A model generated the notes under the pieces. It was given only the letters and a program-made list of their open reading frames with translations. It was not told the origin of the DNA and did no database searches. A program made the translations under genes and the position numbers. A DNA stretch of 64,000 nucleotides from an uncultured Lachnospiraceae bacterium (GTDB lineage Bacteria > Bacillota > Clostridia > Lachnospirales > Lachnospiraceae): positions 16,727-80,726 of the forward strand of contig CAJURH010000010.1 in assembly GCA_910588775.1 (NCBI GenBank), written 5' to 3'. This document shows, piece by piece, positions 38,463 to 47,988 of this stretch; within the stretch, counting starts at the first letter, position 1; every line of letters starts with the position of its first letter.

Positions 38463-39476
38463 TTAAGCCAATTCTGAGAAGAACTTGATGGTGCGCACCA
38501 TCTGGCTTACATAGGAATTCTCATTGTCATACCAGGAAACCACCTGCACCTGTGTATATCCATTGTCCATGGGAGAAGCCATGGTCTGTGTGGAGTCAAA
38601 AAGAGAACCATAAGTCATGCCTACCACGTCGCTGGAAACAATTTCATCCTCGTTGTAGCCATAAGACTCGTCGGACGCTTTCTTCATTGCGTCGTTGATC
38701 TGTTCAACTGTCACATTTCCTTTTACTACAGCCACCAGAATTGTTGTAGATCCGGTTGGCGTTGGCACGCGCTGCGCAGAACCAATCAGTTTGCCCTTCA
38801 ATTCTGGGATTACCAGACCGATAGCCTTAGCCGCGCCAGTGCTGTTGGGAACGATGTTAACAGCGCCTGCACGAGATCTTCTCAGATCGCCTTTTCTCTG
38901 AGGTCCGTCTAAGATCATCTGATCTCCAGTATAAGCATGAATGGTGCTCATAATGCCGCTCTCGATAGGAGCCAGGTCATTCAATGCTTTTGCCATCGGC
39001 GCCAGACAGTTGGTTGTGCAGGAAGCGGCGGAAATCACGGTGTCTTCCGGTTTTAAGTTCTTGTGGTTTACATTGTAAACGATAGTGGGAAGATCGTTAC
39101 CAGCTGGTGCGGAGATAACGACTTTCCTTGCGCCTGCTTTGATATGCGCTTCGGATTTTTCTTTTGTGGTGTAGAAGCCTGTACACTCCAGCACCACGTC
39201 TACATTCAACTGTCCCCATGGAAGCAGAGATGCGTCGGATTCCTTATATATTCTGATTTCTTTCCCATCCACTGTAATGGAATTTTCTCCTGCAGTCACT
39301 TTCTCAGCCAATGCATATTTACCCTGAGAAGAATCGTATTTTAACAAATGCGCCAACATCTTGGGTGATGTCAGATCGTTAATCGCAACAACTTCATAAC
39401 CTTCTGCCCCAAACATTTGCCTAAATGCAAGACGTCCGATACGGCCAAAACCATTAATTGCAACTTTTACTGCCAT
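38463..39476 (-). CDS. gap: glyceraldehyde-3-phosphate dehydrogenase, type I
   Basis: 337 residues. NAD-binding [14 protein letters not shown] with Asp 34 in AINDL as in NAD-specific enzymes; catalytic Cys 153 in [12 protein letters not shown] and the His in [13 protein letters not shown]; anion site GAAKAIG. First gene of gap-pgk-tpiA, with a good promoter at 39567-39595 and AGGAGG before the ATG. Confidence 0.99.
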   Translation of the reverse strand: MAVKVAINGFGRIGRLAFRQMFGAEGYEVVAINDLTSPKMLAHLLKYDSSQGKYALAEKVTAGENSITVDGKEIRIYKESDASLLPWGQLNVDVVLECTGFYTTKEKSEAHIKAGARKVVISAPAGNDLPTIVYNVNHKNLKPEDTVISAASCTTNCLAPMAKALNDLAPIESGIMSTIHAYTGDQMILDGPQRKGDLRRSRAGAVNIVPNSTGAAKAIGLVIPELKGKLIGSAQRVPTPTGSTTILVAVVKGNVTVEQINDAMKKASDESYGYNEDEIVSSDVVGMTYGSLFDSTQTMASPMDNGYTQVQVVSWYDNENSYVSQMVRTIKFFSELA

Positions 39477-39566
39477 GATAAATTCCTCCTATGAATAAAA
39501 ATTTAACTTGCTGCTTGCTGTTAGAAAACATTATTGGCATTATTAGGAAACGCCAATTCATATGAT

Positions 39567-39595
39567 ATTGTACCCAATTCCCTATAAAAATTCAA
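39567..39595 (-). promoter_or_regulatory. promoter of the gap operon
   Basis: On the minus strand TTGAAT (39590-39595) and TACAAT (39567-39572), 17 bases apart, about 90 bases upstream of the gap start. The leader contains no evident riboswitch. The rest of the stretch 39477-39808 holds an A/T-rich imperfect dyad around 39680-39740 (TATACAAAATAAGC against GCTTTATTTTTGTATA) and the leader of the divergent PHP gene; no coding sequence is convincing there. Confidence 0.75.
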
Positions 39596-39808
39596 GCTTT
39601 ATTTCCAAAAATGTAGTATACTGTAAATATAGACAACGCAGACAATTATAAAACTCATATTTCGGCATTTGGGCTTGTCTAATATATACAAAATAAGCGG
39701 CGAATTCAACGGGTTTTTCGGCTTTATTTTTGTATAGAATGCACAAATTTGCCAGTTTTTCACGATTGCCTGTTCTATAGAAGCCAAACACAAAGGAGGT
39801 TCTTAACA

Positions 39809-40624
39809 ATGAAACAAATACCTACTACAGATTTCCATATGCACAGTTCCTTTTCTGGAGACAGCCAGGCGCCCATGGAGGACATGATACGAAGCGCCAT
39901 TGCCAAAGGACTGACCCATATCTGTTTCACCGAACACATAGATAAAGATTTCCCCACAGATCACCACGATGATTTCAGCGTGGACGCTGCCGCGTATCTG
40001 AAGTCTTATACCGACCTGTGCGAAAAATACAGGGACCAAATTCACGTCTACTTCGGCATTGAACTGGGCTTACAGCCTCATCTGAAAAATTTCTATGAAG
40101 AATACATCCAGAAATATCCTTTTGATTACTGCATCGGATCGTCCCATCTGGTGGACGGCATGGACCCCTACTACCCGGATTTCTTCGAAGGACGGGATGA
40201 GTCGGCTGCCTATGAGCGGTATTTCGTCACCATATTAGAAAACCTGGATGCCTTCTCTTCCATGGACTCCTACGGTCACTTGGATTACATCGTCCGCTAC
40301 GGCCCCAACCAGAACCGTGACTATTCTTACGAAAAATACGCAGACGTCATAGATGAAATCCTAAAGAAACTGATACATAAAGGCGTGGCCTTGGAATGCA
40401 ACACATCCGGTTTCCGGTACGGGCTGGGACATCCCAACCCATGCGAGGAAATCCTGACGCGCTACCGCCAGATGGGCGGCGAACTGCTCACCCTAGGTTC
40501 CGACGGCCACCGCCCAGAACACATCGCTTACTCCTATGACGTTATCGGCGACCTGCTTCGCTCCTGCGGCTATACCCACTACGCCATTTTTGAGAAACGA
40601 AAACCCCGTTTTCTGCCGCTTTAA
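39809..40624 (+). CDS. histidinol-phosphatase, PHP family
   Basis: 271 residues. Trinuclear-metal phosphoesterase of the HisK/HisJ type: metal-binding TDFHMHSSFSGDS at the N-terminus, FTEHIDKDFP, GIELGLQPH, GSSHLVDG and the C-terminal TLGSDGHRPEHI. Dephosphorylates L-histidinol phosphate in Firmicutes, although some members act on other phosphates. The ATG at 39809 follows AAAGGAGGT closely, and translation gives the family N-terminus. It is divergent from the gap operon and convergent with the P-type ATPase gene. Confidence 0.9.
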   Translation: MKQIPTTDFHMHSSFSGDSQAPMEDMIRSAIAKGLTHICFTEHIDKDFPTDHHDDFSVDAAAYLKSYTDLCEKYRDQIHVYFGIELGLQPHLKNFYEEYIQKYPFDYCIGSSHLVDGMDPYYPDFFEGRDESAAYERYFVTILENLDAFSSMDSYGHLDYIVRYGPNQNRDYSYEKYADVIDEILKKLIHKGVALECNTSGFRYGLGHPNPCEEILTRYRQMGGELLTLGSDGHRPEHIAYSYDVIGDLLRSCGYTHYAIFEKRKPRFLPL

Positions 40625-40644
40625 TTTTAGGAAATTGCTTTTAT

Positions 40645-42993
40645 TTAGATTTTTTTCGCCTTTCGAGCCGCCCGCTTTTCCTCCACGGCAATGCGCAGAC
40701 GGTTCAGCATGCTGGTGAGAAACTCAATAATCCCTGGAGACACGGTCATCAAGAAAAACACCAGGATAATCATGCCGAATTCCAGCCCCTTGAAATTCAG
40801 TAATTTCTGGAATACCAAAGCTCCTCCGAAGAAAAGCGTCTGCATTCCGGTGATCACCACTTTCCGGAATGTATTCAGAGGTTGGTACACGGTGCGCAGC
40901 GCCGCCATGTAACTCCAGCCGGTGACCAATACGCAGGCAGTGGATAACATTTCATCAGAGTGGTACACTCCCTGGCAGACCAGCATAATTCCAAACACGC
41001 ACAGAGTAATGGTAAACGCCGTGGGCAGCGCGTTCATGAACACATGGCGCAGAAAAGTATTGTCCACTTTCTGAAAATTGGATTCCTGCGCCAGCAAAAA
41101 CGTGGGAATCCCAACGGCGCATGCGCTGATCAAGGACATCTGTATGGGCTCAAAGGGATATACATCCCCGAAAAATATGGTCAGCAGGGACAAGCACACC
41201 GAGAAAAACGTCTTGATTAAAAACATAGAGGCCGCAGTGCGGATATTGTTGATTACTTTACGTCCCTGGTTGACAATATGGGGCATAGCCGCAAAATTGG
41301 AATCAAGCAACACCACATTGGCGATATTTTTCGCCGCCTCGCTGCCGGAAGCCATGGCAACGCTGCAATCCGCTTCTTTCAGCGCCAATACATCGTTCAC
41401 GCCATCTCCGGTCATGGCTACGGTGTGGCCCGTCTCCTTTAAGGCCAACACCATCGCCTTTTTCTGCTGTGGCGTGACCCTGCCAAATACGCTGTACTCG
41501 CTTACCGCCTTTCGCATGCTCTCTTCGTCCAGTATGGTAGCCGCATCAATGTACCGATCCGCCGTTTCCAACCCGGCCTTCTTGGCGATGGCGGCCACAG
41601 TAGCCGGATCATCTCCGGAAATCACTTTTAGCTGCACTCCCTGTTCCCGGAAAAAGGCAAACGTTTCTTCCGCTTCCGGGCGAATCACGTCCGTCAGCAA
41701 AAGCAAGGCCAGAGGCCTTAATCCAGAAGGCAACTGCGCGCCTTCATTCTTTTCTGGGCTGTGGGCCAGCGTCAACACCCGGTAGCCCTGACGGGCGTAT
41801 TCGTTGCAACGGCTTTCCAATTCCTCATCCCGCTGACTGGAATCCGGGAACAGGAACTGAACGGCGCCCAGCAGATACGTGCCTTCCGTCTGAAAACAGG
41901 CGCCACTGTATTTTCTCTCTGAAGAAAAGGGAACGGCATGGTCCAGGGCAAATTCTCTGCGCCCGGGAAAATGGCGGCGCAGCGCCTGGAACGTGGCGTT
42001 GTTATCTTCCAGTACGCCCATTAGATTGCCCATAATATTTCCAATGTCTTCTTCCATTACAAGCGGCGTCACCTGCTCCACGCACATAGACCCTTCCGTA
42101 ATAGTGCCAGTTTTATCCAGGCACAGGGTGTCCACCCGGGCCAAAGTCTCAATGCAGAACAACTCCTGCACCAGCGTCTTTTCTCTGGCCAACCGCATGG
42201 CGCCCAGCGTCAGGGCCACGCTGGTGAGCAGAACCAGTCCTTCCGGAATCATCCCCAACACAGCCGCCACCGTACTGACCACAGAATCCCGAAAGGTATT
42301 GTCTGTCCAGTAGAACTGTTTGTAAAACAGGGCAATGCCCAAAGGCAGAATGATGACGCTGATTACTTTCAGAATTTTATTCAGTGAATCCCGCAGCTCA
42401 GAGTGATGCCTGCGGAACTCCTTGGCCTCTCCAGTGATCTTAGAGGCATAATTATCTTTGCCCACATGCACAACCTGGCAGTGCGCCTGTCCAGAAGTGA
42501 CAAAGCTTCCGGAAAACAGATCGTCCCCCACGCTTTTCACCAGCGTGTCCGCTTCCCCCGTAAGCAGCGATTCATTGACTTCCAGACTCCCTTCTTGCAG
42601 CTTTGCGTCAGCAGGAACCTGATCGCCAGTTTTCAAAAGAACTGTGTCCCCCAGAACCAGTTCCTCTGTGGAAATCTCCACTTCCTGGCCATCCCGTATG
42701 ACTTTCGATTTGCTGGCCGTGAGAATCGCCAGCTTATCCAGCGTTTTCTTGGCCCGTATTTCCTGGATAATGCCAATCACTGTGTTGATTACAATAATTC
42801 CCACAAACGCGGCATTCTTATAAGAGCCTACCAGCAATACCAACGCTAGAAGCGCGGCGTTGATAAAATTAAAAAAAGTCAGCGTATTTTCAAGAACAAT
42901 CCGCTTATAGGTCCTGGTGTTGGGATTCTCATTGATATTTACATTGCCCGCCTCTATCTGCTGCTGCACCTGTTCCTGTGTTAGTCCTGTCAT
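40645..42993 (-). CDS. cation-translocating P-type ATPase, CtpE-like
   Basis: 782 residues with about ten membrane segments. Actuator TGEA near 145, transport-site PEGLVLLTSVAL near 250, phosphorylation Asp 293 in CLDKTGT, nucleotide domain, and MTGDGVNDVLALKEADCSVAMASG. The N-terminus lacks metal-binding domains. The order and words such as NTVIGIIQEIRAKKTLDKLAI and LVQELFCIETLARVD are strikingly like mycobacterial CtpE, a calcium-transporting P-type ATPase; ion identity here is therefore an inference. Lies ahead of, and on the same strand as, nothing obviously related; mnmA is upstream. Confidence 0.9.
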   Translation of the reverse strand: MTGLTQEQVQQQIEAGNVNINENPNTRTYKRIVLENTLTFFNFINAALLALVLLVGSYKNAAFVGIIVINTVIGIIQEIRAKKTLDKLAILTASKSKVIRDGQEVEISTEELVLGDTVLLKTGDQVPADAKLQEGSLEVNESLLTGEADTLVKSVGDDLFSGSFVTSGQAHCQVVHVGKDNYASKITGEAKEFRRHHSELRDSLNKILKVISVIILPLGIALFYKQFYWTDNTFRDSVVSTVAAVLGMIPEGLVLLTSVALTLGAMRLAREKTLVQELFCIETLARVDTLCLDKTGTITEGSMCVEQVTPLVMEEDIGNIMGNLMGVLEDNNATFQALRRHFPGRREFALDHAVPFSSERKYSGACFQTEGTYLLGAVQFLFPDSSQRDEELESRCNEYARQGYRVLTLAHSPEKNEGAQLPSGLRPLALLLLTDVIRPEAEETFAFFREQGVQLKVISGDDPATVAAIAKKAGLETADRYIDAATILDEESMRKAVSEYSVFGRVTPQQKKAMVLALKETGHTVAMTGDGVNDVLALKEADCSVAMASGSEAAKNIANVVLLDSNFAAMPHIVNQGRKVINNIRTAASMFLIKTFFSVCLSLLTIFFGDVYPFEPIQMSLISACAVGIPTFLLAQESNFQKVDNTFLRHVFMNALPTAFTITLCVFGIMLVCQGVYHSDEMLSTACVLVTGWSYMAALRTVYQPLNTFRKVVITGMQTLFFGGALVFQKLLNFKGLEFGMIILVFFLMTVSPGIIEFLTSMLNRLRIAVEEKRAARKAKKI

Positions 42994-43018
42994 CTGCCTT
43001 CTCCGCTATCTTCTGAAA

Positions 43019-44107
43019 TTATTCTGCAACTGCCCGTTCAATGGTTCCGCCGCCCATAACCATATCCCCCTGGTAGAACACCACGGCCTGCCCAGGGGTG
43101 ATTGCTCTCTGGGGCTCTTCAAACCGACAGAGCGCTTCATCTGGTGACGCTTTGTATAAACGGCAGACGGCTCCTCTATGGTTGTAGCGTATTTTCGCCA
43201 TCACGGACATCCCATCTTCAAAATCTTCACAGGACATATAGTTTAAATGACTACAGCGCAGGGACAGTGAAAAAATATCTTCCGATTCTCCAATGACCAC
43301 TTCATTGCTCTGGGGACGGATAGCGGCCACAAATACAGGATGACCCATAGCCAGTCCAAGCCTTTTTCGCTGCCCGATGGTATAATGGGTGACGCCTTTA
43401 TGGATGCCGATCTTCTCTCCTCTTACGTCCACAAAATCTCCTGGCGGCACAGGAGACGGCAGCATGGAGTCAATGAATCCCGCATAATCTCCATCCGGCA
43501 CGAAACATATCTCCTGGCTGTCCGGCTTATGGGCCACTGGAAGATTGGCTTCCTTGGCCATCCGCCGGATATCCTCCTTCGTATAGTCCCCCACCGGCAT
43601 CAGAGTATGCGCCAGCTGATGCTGCGTCAAACTGTATAAGGCATAGGTCTGGTCCTTTTCCGCCGTAACCGAAGACTGCAGGGTATACCGGCCGTTGTCC
43701 AAAAGCCGCACCCGGGCATAGTGACCGGTGGCGATGTAATCGGCGCCCAGCTTAAGACTTCGTCTTAACAGGGATTCCCATTTCACATAGCGGTTGCAGG
43801 CAATGCAGGGATTGGGCGTGCGGCCATTCACATACTCTTTCACGAAATAGTCGATCACCCGCTCCTTGAATTCCCGCCGGAAGTTCATCACATAGTGGGG
43901 AATTCCCAGCGTCTGCGCCACCCTTCTTGCGTCTTCCACAGCCGTCAGGCCGCAGCATCCACCGTCTCCCTGGGCGTCCTCCATCTCATCCGGCCAGATC
44001 TGCATGGTCACGCCAATCACTTCGTAACCGGATTCCTGCAGAAGGCAGGCCGCCACAGAGGAATCCACGCCTCCGGACATGCCCACCACTACTCGTTTCT
44101 TCGCCAT
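43019..44107 (-). CDS. mnmA: tRNA-specific 2-thiouridylase
   Basis: 362 residues. Adds sulfur to U34 of tRNA Glu, Gln and Lys. PP-loop SGGVDSSVAACLLQ at 11-24, catalytic pair Cys 101 (NPCIACNRYVKW) and Cys 201 (DSQEICFVPDGDY). C-terminal beta-barrel with GQRKRLGLAMGHPVFV. The ATG follows one base after the iscU stop, with the ribosome site in the Glu codons of iscU. Takes sulfur from the IscS persulfide, encoded two genes upstream. Confidence 0.97.
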   Translation of the reverse strand: MAKKRVVVGMSGGVDSSVAACLLQESGYEVIGVTMQIWPDEMEDAQGDGGCCGLTAVEDARRVAQTLGIPHYVMNFRREFKERVIDYFVKEYVNGRTPNPCIACNRYVKWESLLRRSLKLGADYIATGHYARVRLLDNGRYTLQSSVTAEKDQTYALYSLTQHQLAHTLMPVGDYTKEDIRRMAKEANLPVAHKPDSQEICFVPDGDYAGFIDSMLPSPVPPGDFVDVRGEKIGIHKGVTHYTIGQRKRLGLAMGHPVFVAAIRPQSNEVVIGESEDIFSLSLRCSHLNYMSCEDFEDGMSVMAKIRYNHRGAVCRLYKASPDEALCRFEEPQRAITPGQAVVFYQGDMVMGGGTIERAVAE

Positions 44108-44551
44108 CTAGTATTCTTCCTCTTCCTCTTCTTCCCCTTCGTGGATATCTGATTTTGGCTTTTCCAAACCTTCTATTTTAATATGGTTTTTCTCTGCATA
44201 ATCCCACAAAGCGGCATGTATGGCTTCTTCCGCCAGCAAAGAACAGTGAACCTTCACCGGGGGCAGTCCGTCCAGCGCTTCCATTACAGCCTTGTTGGTC
44301 ACTTCCAGCGCCTGCTGAACCGTCTTACCCTTCACCAGCTCTGTGGCCATACTGCTGGTGGCCACAGCCGCTCCGCAGCCGAAAGTCTTGAACTTACAGT
44401 CGTGTATCACCTGGTTCTCGTCGATGTCCAGGTAAATCCGCATAATGTCTCCACACTTTGCATTGCCCACCGTTCCCACGCCACTGGCGTCTTCAATCTC
44501 GCCCACATTCCTTGGATTTTGAAAATGATCCATTACTTTGTCACTATACAT
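44108..44551 (-). CDS. iscU: iron-sulfur cluster assembly scaffold, IscU/NifU-like
   Basis: 147 residues. Scaffold on which 2Fe-2S clusters form. Cluster ligands Cys 33 (GNAKCGD), Cys 59 (KFKTFGCGAAVATSSM) and Cys 103 (VHCSLLAEEAI), plus the conserved Asp in KCGDIM. An acidic tail GEEEEEEEY follows the core and is not typical of IscU; it overlaps the ribosome site of mnmA in codon use. Follows iscS by 29 bases. Confidence 0.96.
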   Translation of the reverse strand: MYSDKVMDHFQNPRNVGEIEDASGVGTVGNAKCGDIMRIYLDIDENQVIHDCKFKTFGCGAAVATSSMATELVKGKTVQQALEVTNKAVMEALDGLPPVKVHCSLLAEEAIHAALWDYAEKNHIKIEGLEKPKSDIHEGEEEEEEEY

Positions 44552-44580
44552 CTTTTTCCCTCCGATTGGTATATAATTTA

Positions 44581-45768
44581 TTATTTTTTTCCTTTTTTAA
44601 TAAAATCTTCATAAAGCGGCGACATAGACCGCAAATGCTCCACAATCCCTTTCAGCTTATCCACCACATAATCCAAATCCTCTTTCGTGGTATCCTCTCC
44701 CAATGTGAACCGCAAAGATCCATGGGCAATCTCGTGGGGCAGTCCGATGGCCAGCAGCACATGGGACGGGTCCAGAGAGCCGGACGTACAGGCGGAACCG
44801 CTGGAAGCGCAGATTCCCTCCATGTCCAGCATAATCAGCAGGGATTCGCCTTCGATAAACTGCAAGCTGACATTCACATTATTGGGGAGCCGTTTCACCG
44901 GATCGCCGTTTAGCCGCGCATAGGGAATTTCCTTCATAATCCGGCGAATCATATGATCTCTCAATTCCCGCTCCTTTTTGGTGCGCGCTTCCATGGAATC
45001 CGCCGCCCGCCTGGCGGCACAGCCGTATCCCACAATGCCAGCTACATTCTCCGTGCCGGCTCTTCTCTTTCTCTCCTGGGCGCCTCCGTGAATGAAGGAA
45101 CGGATTTTCACGCCTTTGCGGATATACAGAAAGCCAATTCCCTTGGGTCCGTTGATCTTATGGGCGCTGGAGCTTAACATATCAATGTTGTCCGCGTCCA
45201 CTTGTATGGGAAGCTGGCCAAATGCCTGTACCGCATCTGTGTGAAATAAAATGCCATGTTCCCTGGCAATCATCCCAATTTCCCGAATGGGCTGTATGGT
45301 TCCGATCTCATTATTGGCGTACATTATGGAAATCAAGATTGTATCCGGCGTGATGGCCTTCTCAAGTTCATCCAGTTTCACAATCCCGTTCTCGTCCACG
45401 TCCAGATATGTGACCTTCGCGCCCCGCATTTTCTCCAGATATTCACAGGCATGCAAAACGGCATGGTGTTCCATCTTCGTCGTAATGATATGATTGCCCT
45501 TTTCCTTATACGCCTCATAGGTGGCCACAAGCGCCCAGTTATCCGCTTCTGTGCCGCTGCCAGTGAAATAAATCTCCTTTGACGTGGCCCCTAAGATATT
45601 CGCTATGGTTTCCCTGGACTGGGCCACCGCTTCCTTGCTGGCCCCTGCCAATTCATAGACGCTGGACGGATTCCCATAATTCTCCGTAAAATAAGGCAGC
45701 ATAGCGTCCACAACTTCCGGCGCCGTTCTCGTTGTAGCCGCATTGTCCAGATAAATTATTTTCTTCAT
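44581..45768 (-). CDS. iscS: cysteine desulfurase, NifS/IscS type
   Basis: 395 residues. PLP enzyme that makes persulfide from cysteine. PLP-binding Lys 204 in SSAHKINGPKG, catalytic Cys 327 in ASSGSACTSGSLDPSHVL, and N-terminal YLDNAATTRT. The Cys loop has the longer group I form. The ATG overlaps the iscR stop (ATGA), so regulator and desulfurase are coupled. GGAGG precedes it. Confidence 0.97.
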   Translation of the reverse strand: MKKIIYLDNAATTRTAPEVVDAMLPYFTENYGNPSSVYELAGASKEAVAQSRETIANILGATSKEIYFTGSGTEADNWALVATYEAYKEKGNHIITTKMEHHAVLHACEYLEKMRGAKVTYLDVDENGIVKLDELEKAITPDTILISIMYANNEIGTIQPIREIGMIAREHGILFHTDAVQAFGQLPIQVDADNIDMLSSSAHKINGPKGIGFLYIRKGVKIRSFIHGGAQERKRRAGTENVAGIVGYGCAARRAADSMEARTKKERELRDHMIRRIMKEIPYARLNGDPVKRLPNNVNVSLQFIEGESLLIMLDMEGICASSGSACTSGSLDPSHVLLAIGLPHEIAHGSLRFTLGEDTTKEDLDYVVDKLKGIVEHLRSMSPLYEDFIKKGKK

Positions 45769-46250
45769 TCTTTGCCTCCATTCTTATCCTTATTTTCACA
45801 TGACTGAGAGCAGATCTGGCCTTTTTCCTTCCGAATCCTCCGACTCTCTTCCACAAGCTGCTCAATCATAATGCTGTCCACAGCCTGGGTGATGCTGTCG
45901 TTGATTCGTTTCCACACATAGCGGGTTACGCATAAGTCCGCCCCTTCACAGCCCTGTTCCTCCTCGTTGCCCGGGCAGGTTACTGCGTCCAGATTCCCTT
46001 CCAATGCCCGGAGAACTTCCCCCACCGATATCTCTCTGGCAGGCCTTGCCAGACGATAGCCGCCGCCAGCCCCCCGAACGCTGGTCACCAGGCCCGCCTT
46101 TTTTAGTTTTCCCATTAACTGTTCCAGATAACGGTCTGAGATATTCTGCCGTTTGGCAATGCTCTGTATGGAAACAGCGTCCTCTTCGCAGTACACCGCC
46201 AAATCAATCAATGCGCGCAGTCCATATCTTCCTTTTGTTGATAGCTTCAT
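45765..46250 (-). CDS. iscR: Rrf2-family transcriptional regulator (IscR-like)
   Basis: 161 residues. Winged helix at the N-terminus (MKLSTKGRYGLRALIDLAV, QNISDRYLEQLMGKLKKAGLV, GAGGGYRLAR) and a Cys-rich second half with three cysteines in TCPGNEEEQGCEGADLC that would hold a 2Fe-2S cluster. Later Cys residues in ICSQSCE are extra. The ATG at 46250 has AGGGGT six bases upstream; an ATG two codons earlier overlaps that site. It should auto-regulate through the dyad at 46292-46308. Confidence 0.93.
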   Translation of the reverse strand: MKLSTKGRYGLRALIDLAVYCEEDAVSIQSIAKRQNISDRYLEQLMGKLKKAGLVTSVRGAGGGYRLARPAREISVGEVLRALEGNLDAVTCPGNEEEQGCEGADLCVTRYVWKRINDSITQAVDSIMIEQLVEESRRIRKEKGQICSQSCENKDKNGGKE

Positions 46251-46291
46251 TGCCATACCCCTGCTTTTTCAGCCTTTCTTTTTATTTAATC

Positions 46292-46308
46292 CCGAGTAAA
46301 TTAATCGG
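46292..46308. promoter_or_regulatory. Rrf2/IscR operator candidate
   Basis: CCGAGTAAATTAATCGG: the half-sites CCGA-TAA and TTA-TCGG are symmetric, only the centre and two inner bases break the dyad. It lies 12 bases downstream of the -10 element of the iscR promoter, near the expected transcription start, the usual place for a repressor site. Confidence 0.65.
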
Positions 46309-46320
46309 ATTTCAGCTATT

Positions 46321-46349
46321 AATGTATCACTATCCTTTTGTTCTGTCAA
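46321..46349 (-). promoter_or_regulatory. promoter of the iscR-iscS-iscU-mnmA operon
   Basis: On the minus strand TTGACA (46344-46349) and TACATT (46321-46326) with a 17-base spacer. The spacing to the operator and to the iscR start is consistent with one autoregulated unit. Confidence 0.78.
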
Positions 46350-46394
46350 GATGCTTTTACGAATATACTGTGAACAAAGAGTGATGGACCGAAA

Positions 46395-47936
46395 GTGATC
46401 TTAAAAAATAATATGGGAAATGGACAGCGTTTGATCCGGGGAGCCTTCATACTCACCGCCGCCGGATTGTTAACCAGAATGATAGGTTTCTTTTATAGAA
46501 TATTCCTCTCCCACGCCATTGGTGCGGAAGGGATGGGCATCTACCAACTCATTTTTCCCCTGAACATGCTTTGCTATGCACTGACCGTAATGGGAATCCA
46601 GACGGCTATCTCCCGTTTCGTCTCTGCAAAAATGGCTTTGAATGACCCCCAGGGAGCCAACAATACCTTTGCCGTGGGAACCATTTACTCCCTGCTCTTA
46701 TCCTGCGTGGCGGCCCTGGCCATGCACCGGTTCGCGCCATTCTTAAGTGAAAAGGTCCTGATGGAGCCCCGAACTTTGCCCATGCTGAAATTAATGGCTT
46801 ACAGCATCCCCATGGGCGTAATCCATACCTGCGTCAGCGGCTATTTTTTTGCCAGAAAGAAAACCGGGCCTCCCGCCGTCTCCCAGCTTCTGGAACAGAC
46901 GGCCAGGGTGGTGGCCACGTATCTGTCCTATACGGTCATGCTGTCCCAGGGGCTGAAACCCACGCCTGTGATTGCCGTCATCGGCATGTTATGCGGCGAA
47001 CTGGCGTCCATGCTTTTTTCCCTGGCGGCCGTCTCCTGGAATCTGCAGGCGCAGAATTTCTCACTGGGCAACATCCGGCGCCCCTTCCATACATTAAAGG
47101 ATATCCTTCCTCTATCCGCCCCCGTCACCGCCAACCGGACGCTGCTTACGCTTCTAAACAGCGTGGAAGCCATCCTGATTCCCAGTCGGCTGCGCATGTC
47201 TGGGCTGACCAGCACACAGGCTCTTGGCGTCTACGGAACCTTAAGCGGCATGGCCATGCCCTTGGTCTTGTTCCCTTCCACCATCACCAGCGCCGTTTCG
47301 GTGATGTTGCTGCCCTCCGTCAGCGAAGCCCAGGCCAGAGGAAATATGCGCACCATCCGCTGGACGGTGGAAGCCACTTTGAAATACTGTCTGATTCTGG
47401 GAATTTTCAGCACGGGGATTTTCTTCTTTTATGGACCGCGGCTGGGATTGTGTCTGTTTCACAACAGCGCCGCCGGACTTTTCATCCGCATTCTCTCTTT
47501 CATCTGTCCTTTTTTATATCTAGACTCCACCCTGTCCAGCATCTTGCAGGGCCTGGGAAAAACAGGGCTTTGCTTCGTCAACAACGCTTTGGGAGTCTGC
47601 CTGCGCATATTTATGGTCCTGTTCATCGTTCCCTTTCAGGGAATCCAGGGATACCTGTGGGGGCTGCTGGCCAGCGAACTGATTTCGGCCGCTCTGAATT
47701 TAAGCGCCCTGTGGCGCTACTGTAAAATCCATTTTGACACCATCTGCTGGCTGTTAAAACCCGCGGCCGCCATGGGCGTTTCCCTGGGCGCCTCTTTGTT
47801 CCTTTCCAGGTTTATACATAAACTGATTCCCTTACCTTCCATTCTATTACTGGGAATCGAGATGTGCGTCTGCGGCGTTTTCTACCTGGCGGCTTTGATT
47901 TGCACGGGAATTGTAAGCCCAAAGGCGAATTCCTAA
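46395..47936 (+). CDS. spoVB: SpoVB-type polysaccharide/lipid flippase
   Basis: About 513 residues, 14 hydrophobic segments, MVF-superfamily. RGAFILTAAGLLTRMIGFFY and RIFLSHAIGAEGMGIYQLIFP are hallmarks of stage V sporulation protein B, which transports a cell-wall or spore-cortex precursor. The frame opens with GTG at 46395 and has an ATG at 46413; neither has a clear ribosome site, so the start is uncertain. It is divergent from iscR. A closely related YtgP-like paralogue lies at 6558. Confidence 0.82.
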   Translation: MILKNNMGNGQRLIRGAFILTAAGLLTRMIGFFYRIFLSHAIGAEGMGIYQLIFPLNMLCYALTVMGIQTAISRFVSAKMALNDPQGANNTFAVGTIYSLLLSCVAALAMHRFAPFLSEKVLMEPRTLPMLKLMAYSIPMGVIHTCVSGYFFARKKTGPPAVSQLLEQTARVVATYLSYTVMLSQGLKPTPVIAVIGMLCGELASMLFSLAAVSWNLQAQNFSLGNIRRPFHTLKDILPLSAPVTANRTLLTLLNSVEAILIPSRLRMSGLTSTQALGVYGTLSGMAMPLVLFPSTITSAVSVMLLPSVSEAQARGNMRTIRWTVEATLKYCLILGIFSTGIFFFYGPRLGLCLFHNSAAGLFIRILSFICPFLYLDSTLSSILQGLGKTGLCFVNNALGVCLRIFMVLFIVPFQGIQGYLWGLLASELISAALNLSALWRYCKIHFDTICWLLKPAAAMGVSLGASLFLSRFIHKLIPLPSILLLGIEMCVCGVFYLAALICTGIVSPKANS

Positions 47937-47988
47937 TCGACAATCTCTAGAAAATATATTATAATAGGGAACGGCATAGAAATCATAT

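Noticed and set aside
39755..39785. Sequence TTTTTCACGATTGCC as a sixth copy of the palindromic element
   Set aside because: Only one arm resembles the family, and no partner arm or internal block is nearby.
39582..39808. 75-codon minus-strand frame in front of the PHP phosphatase
   Set aside because: A/T-rich, no ribosome site and overlapping the gap promoter region; more likely leader DNA with an imperfect dyad.
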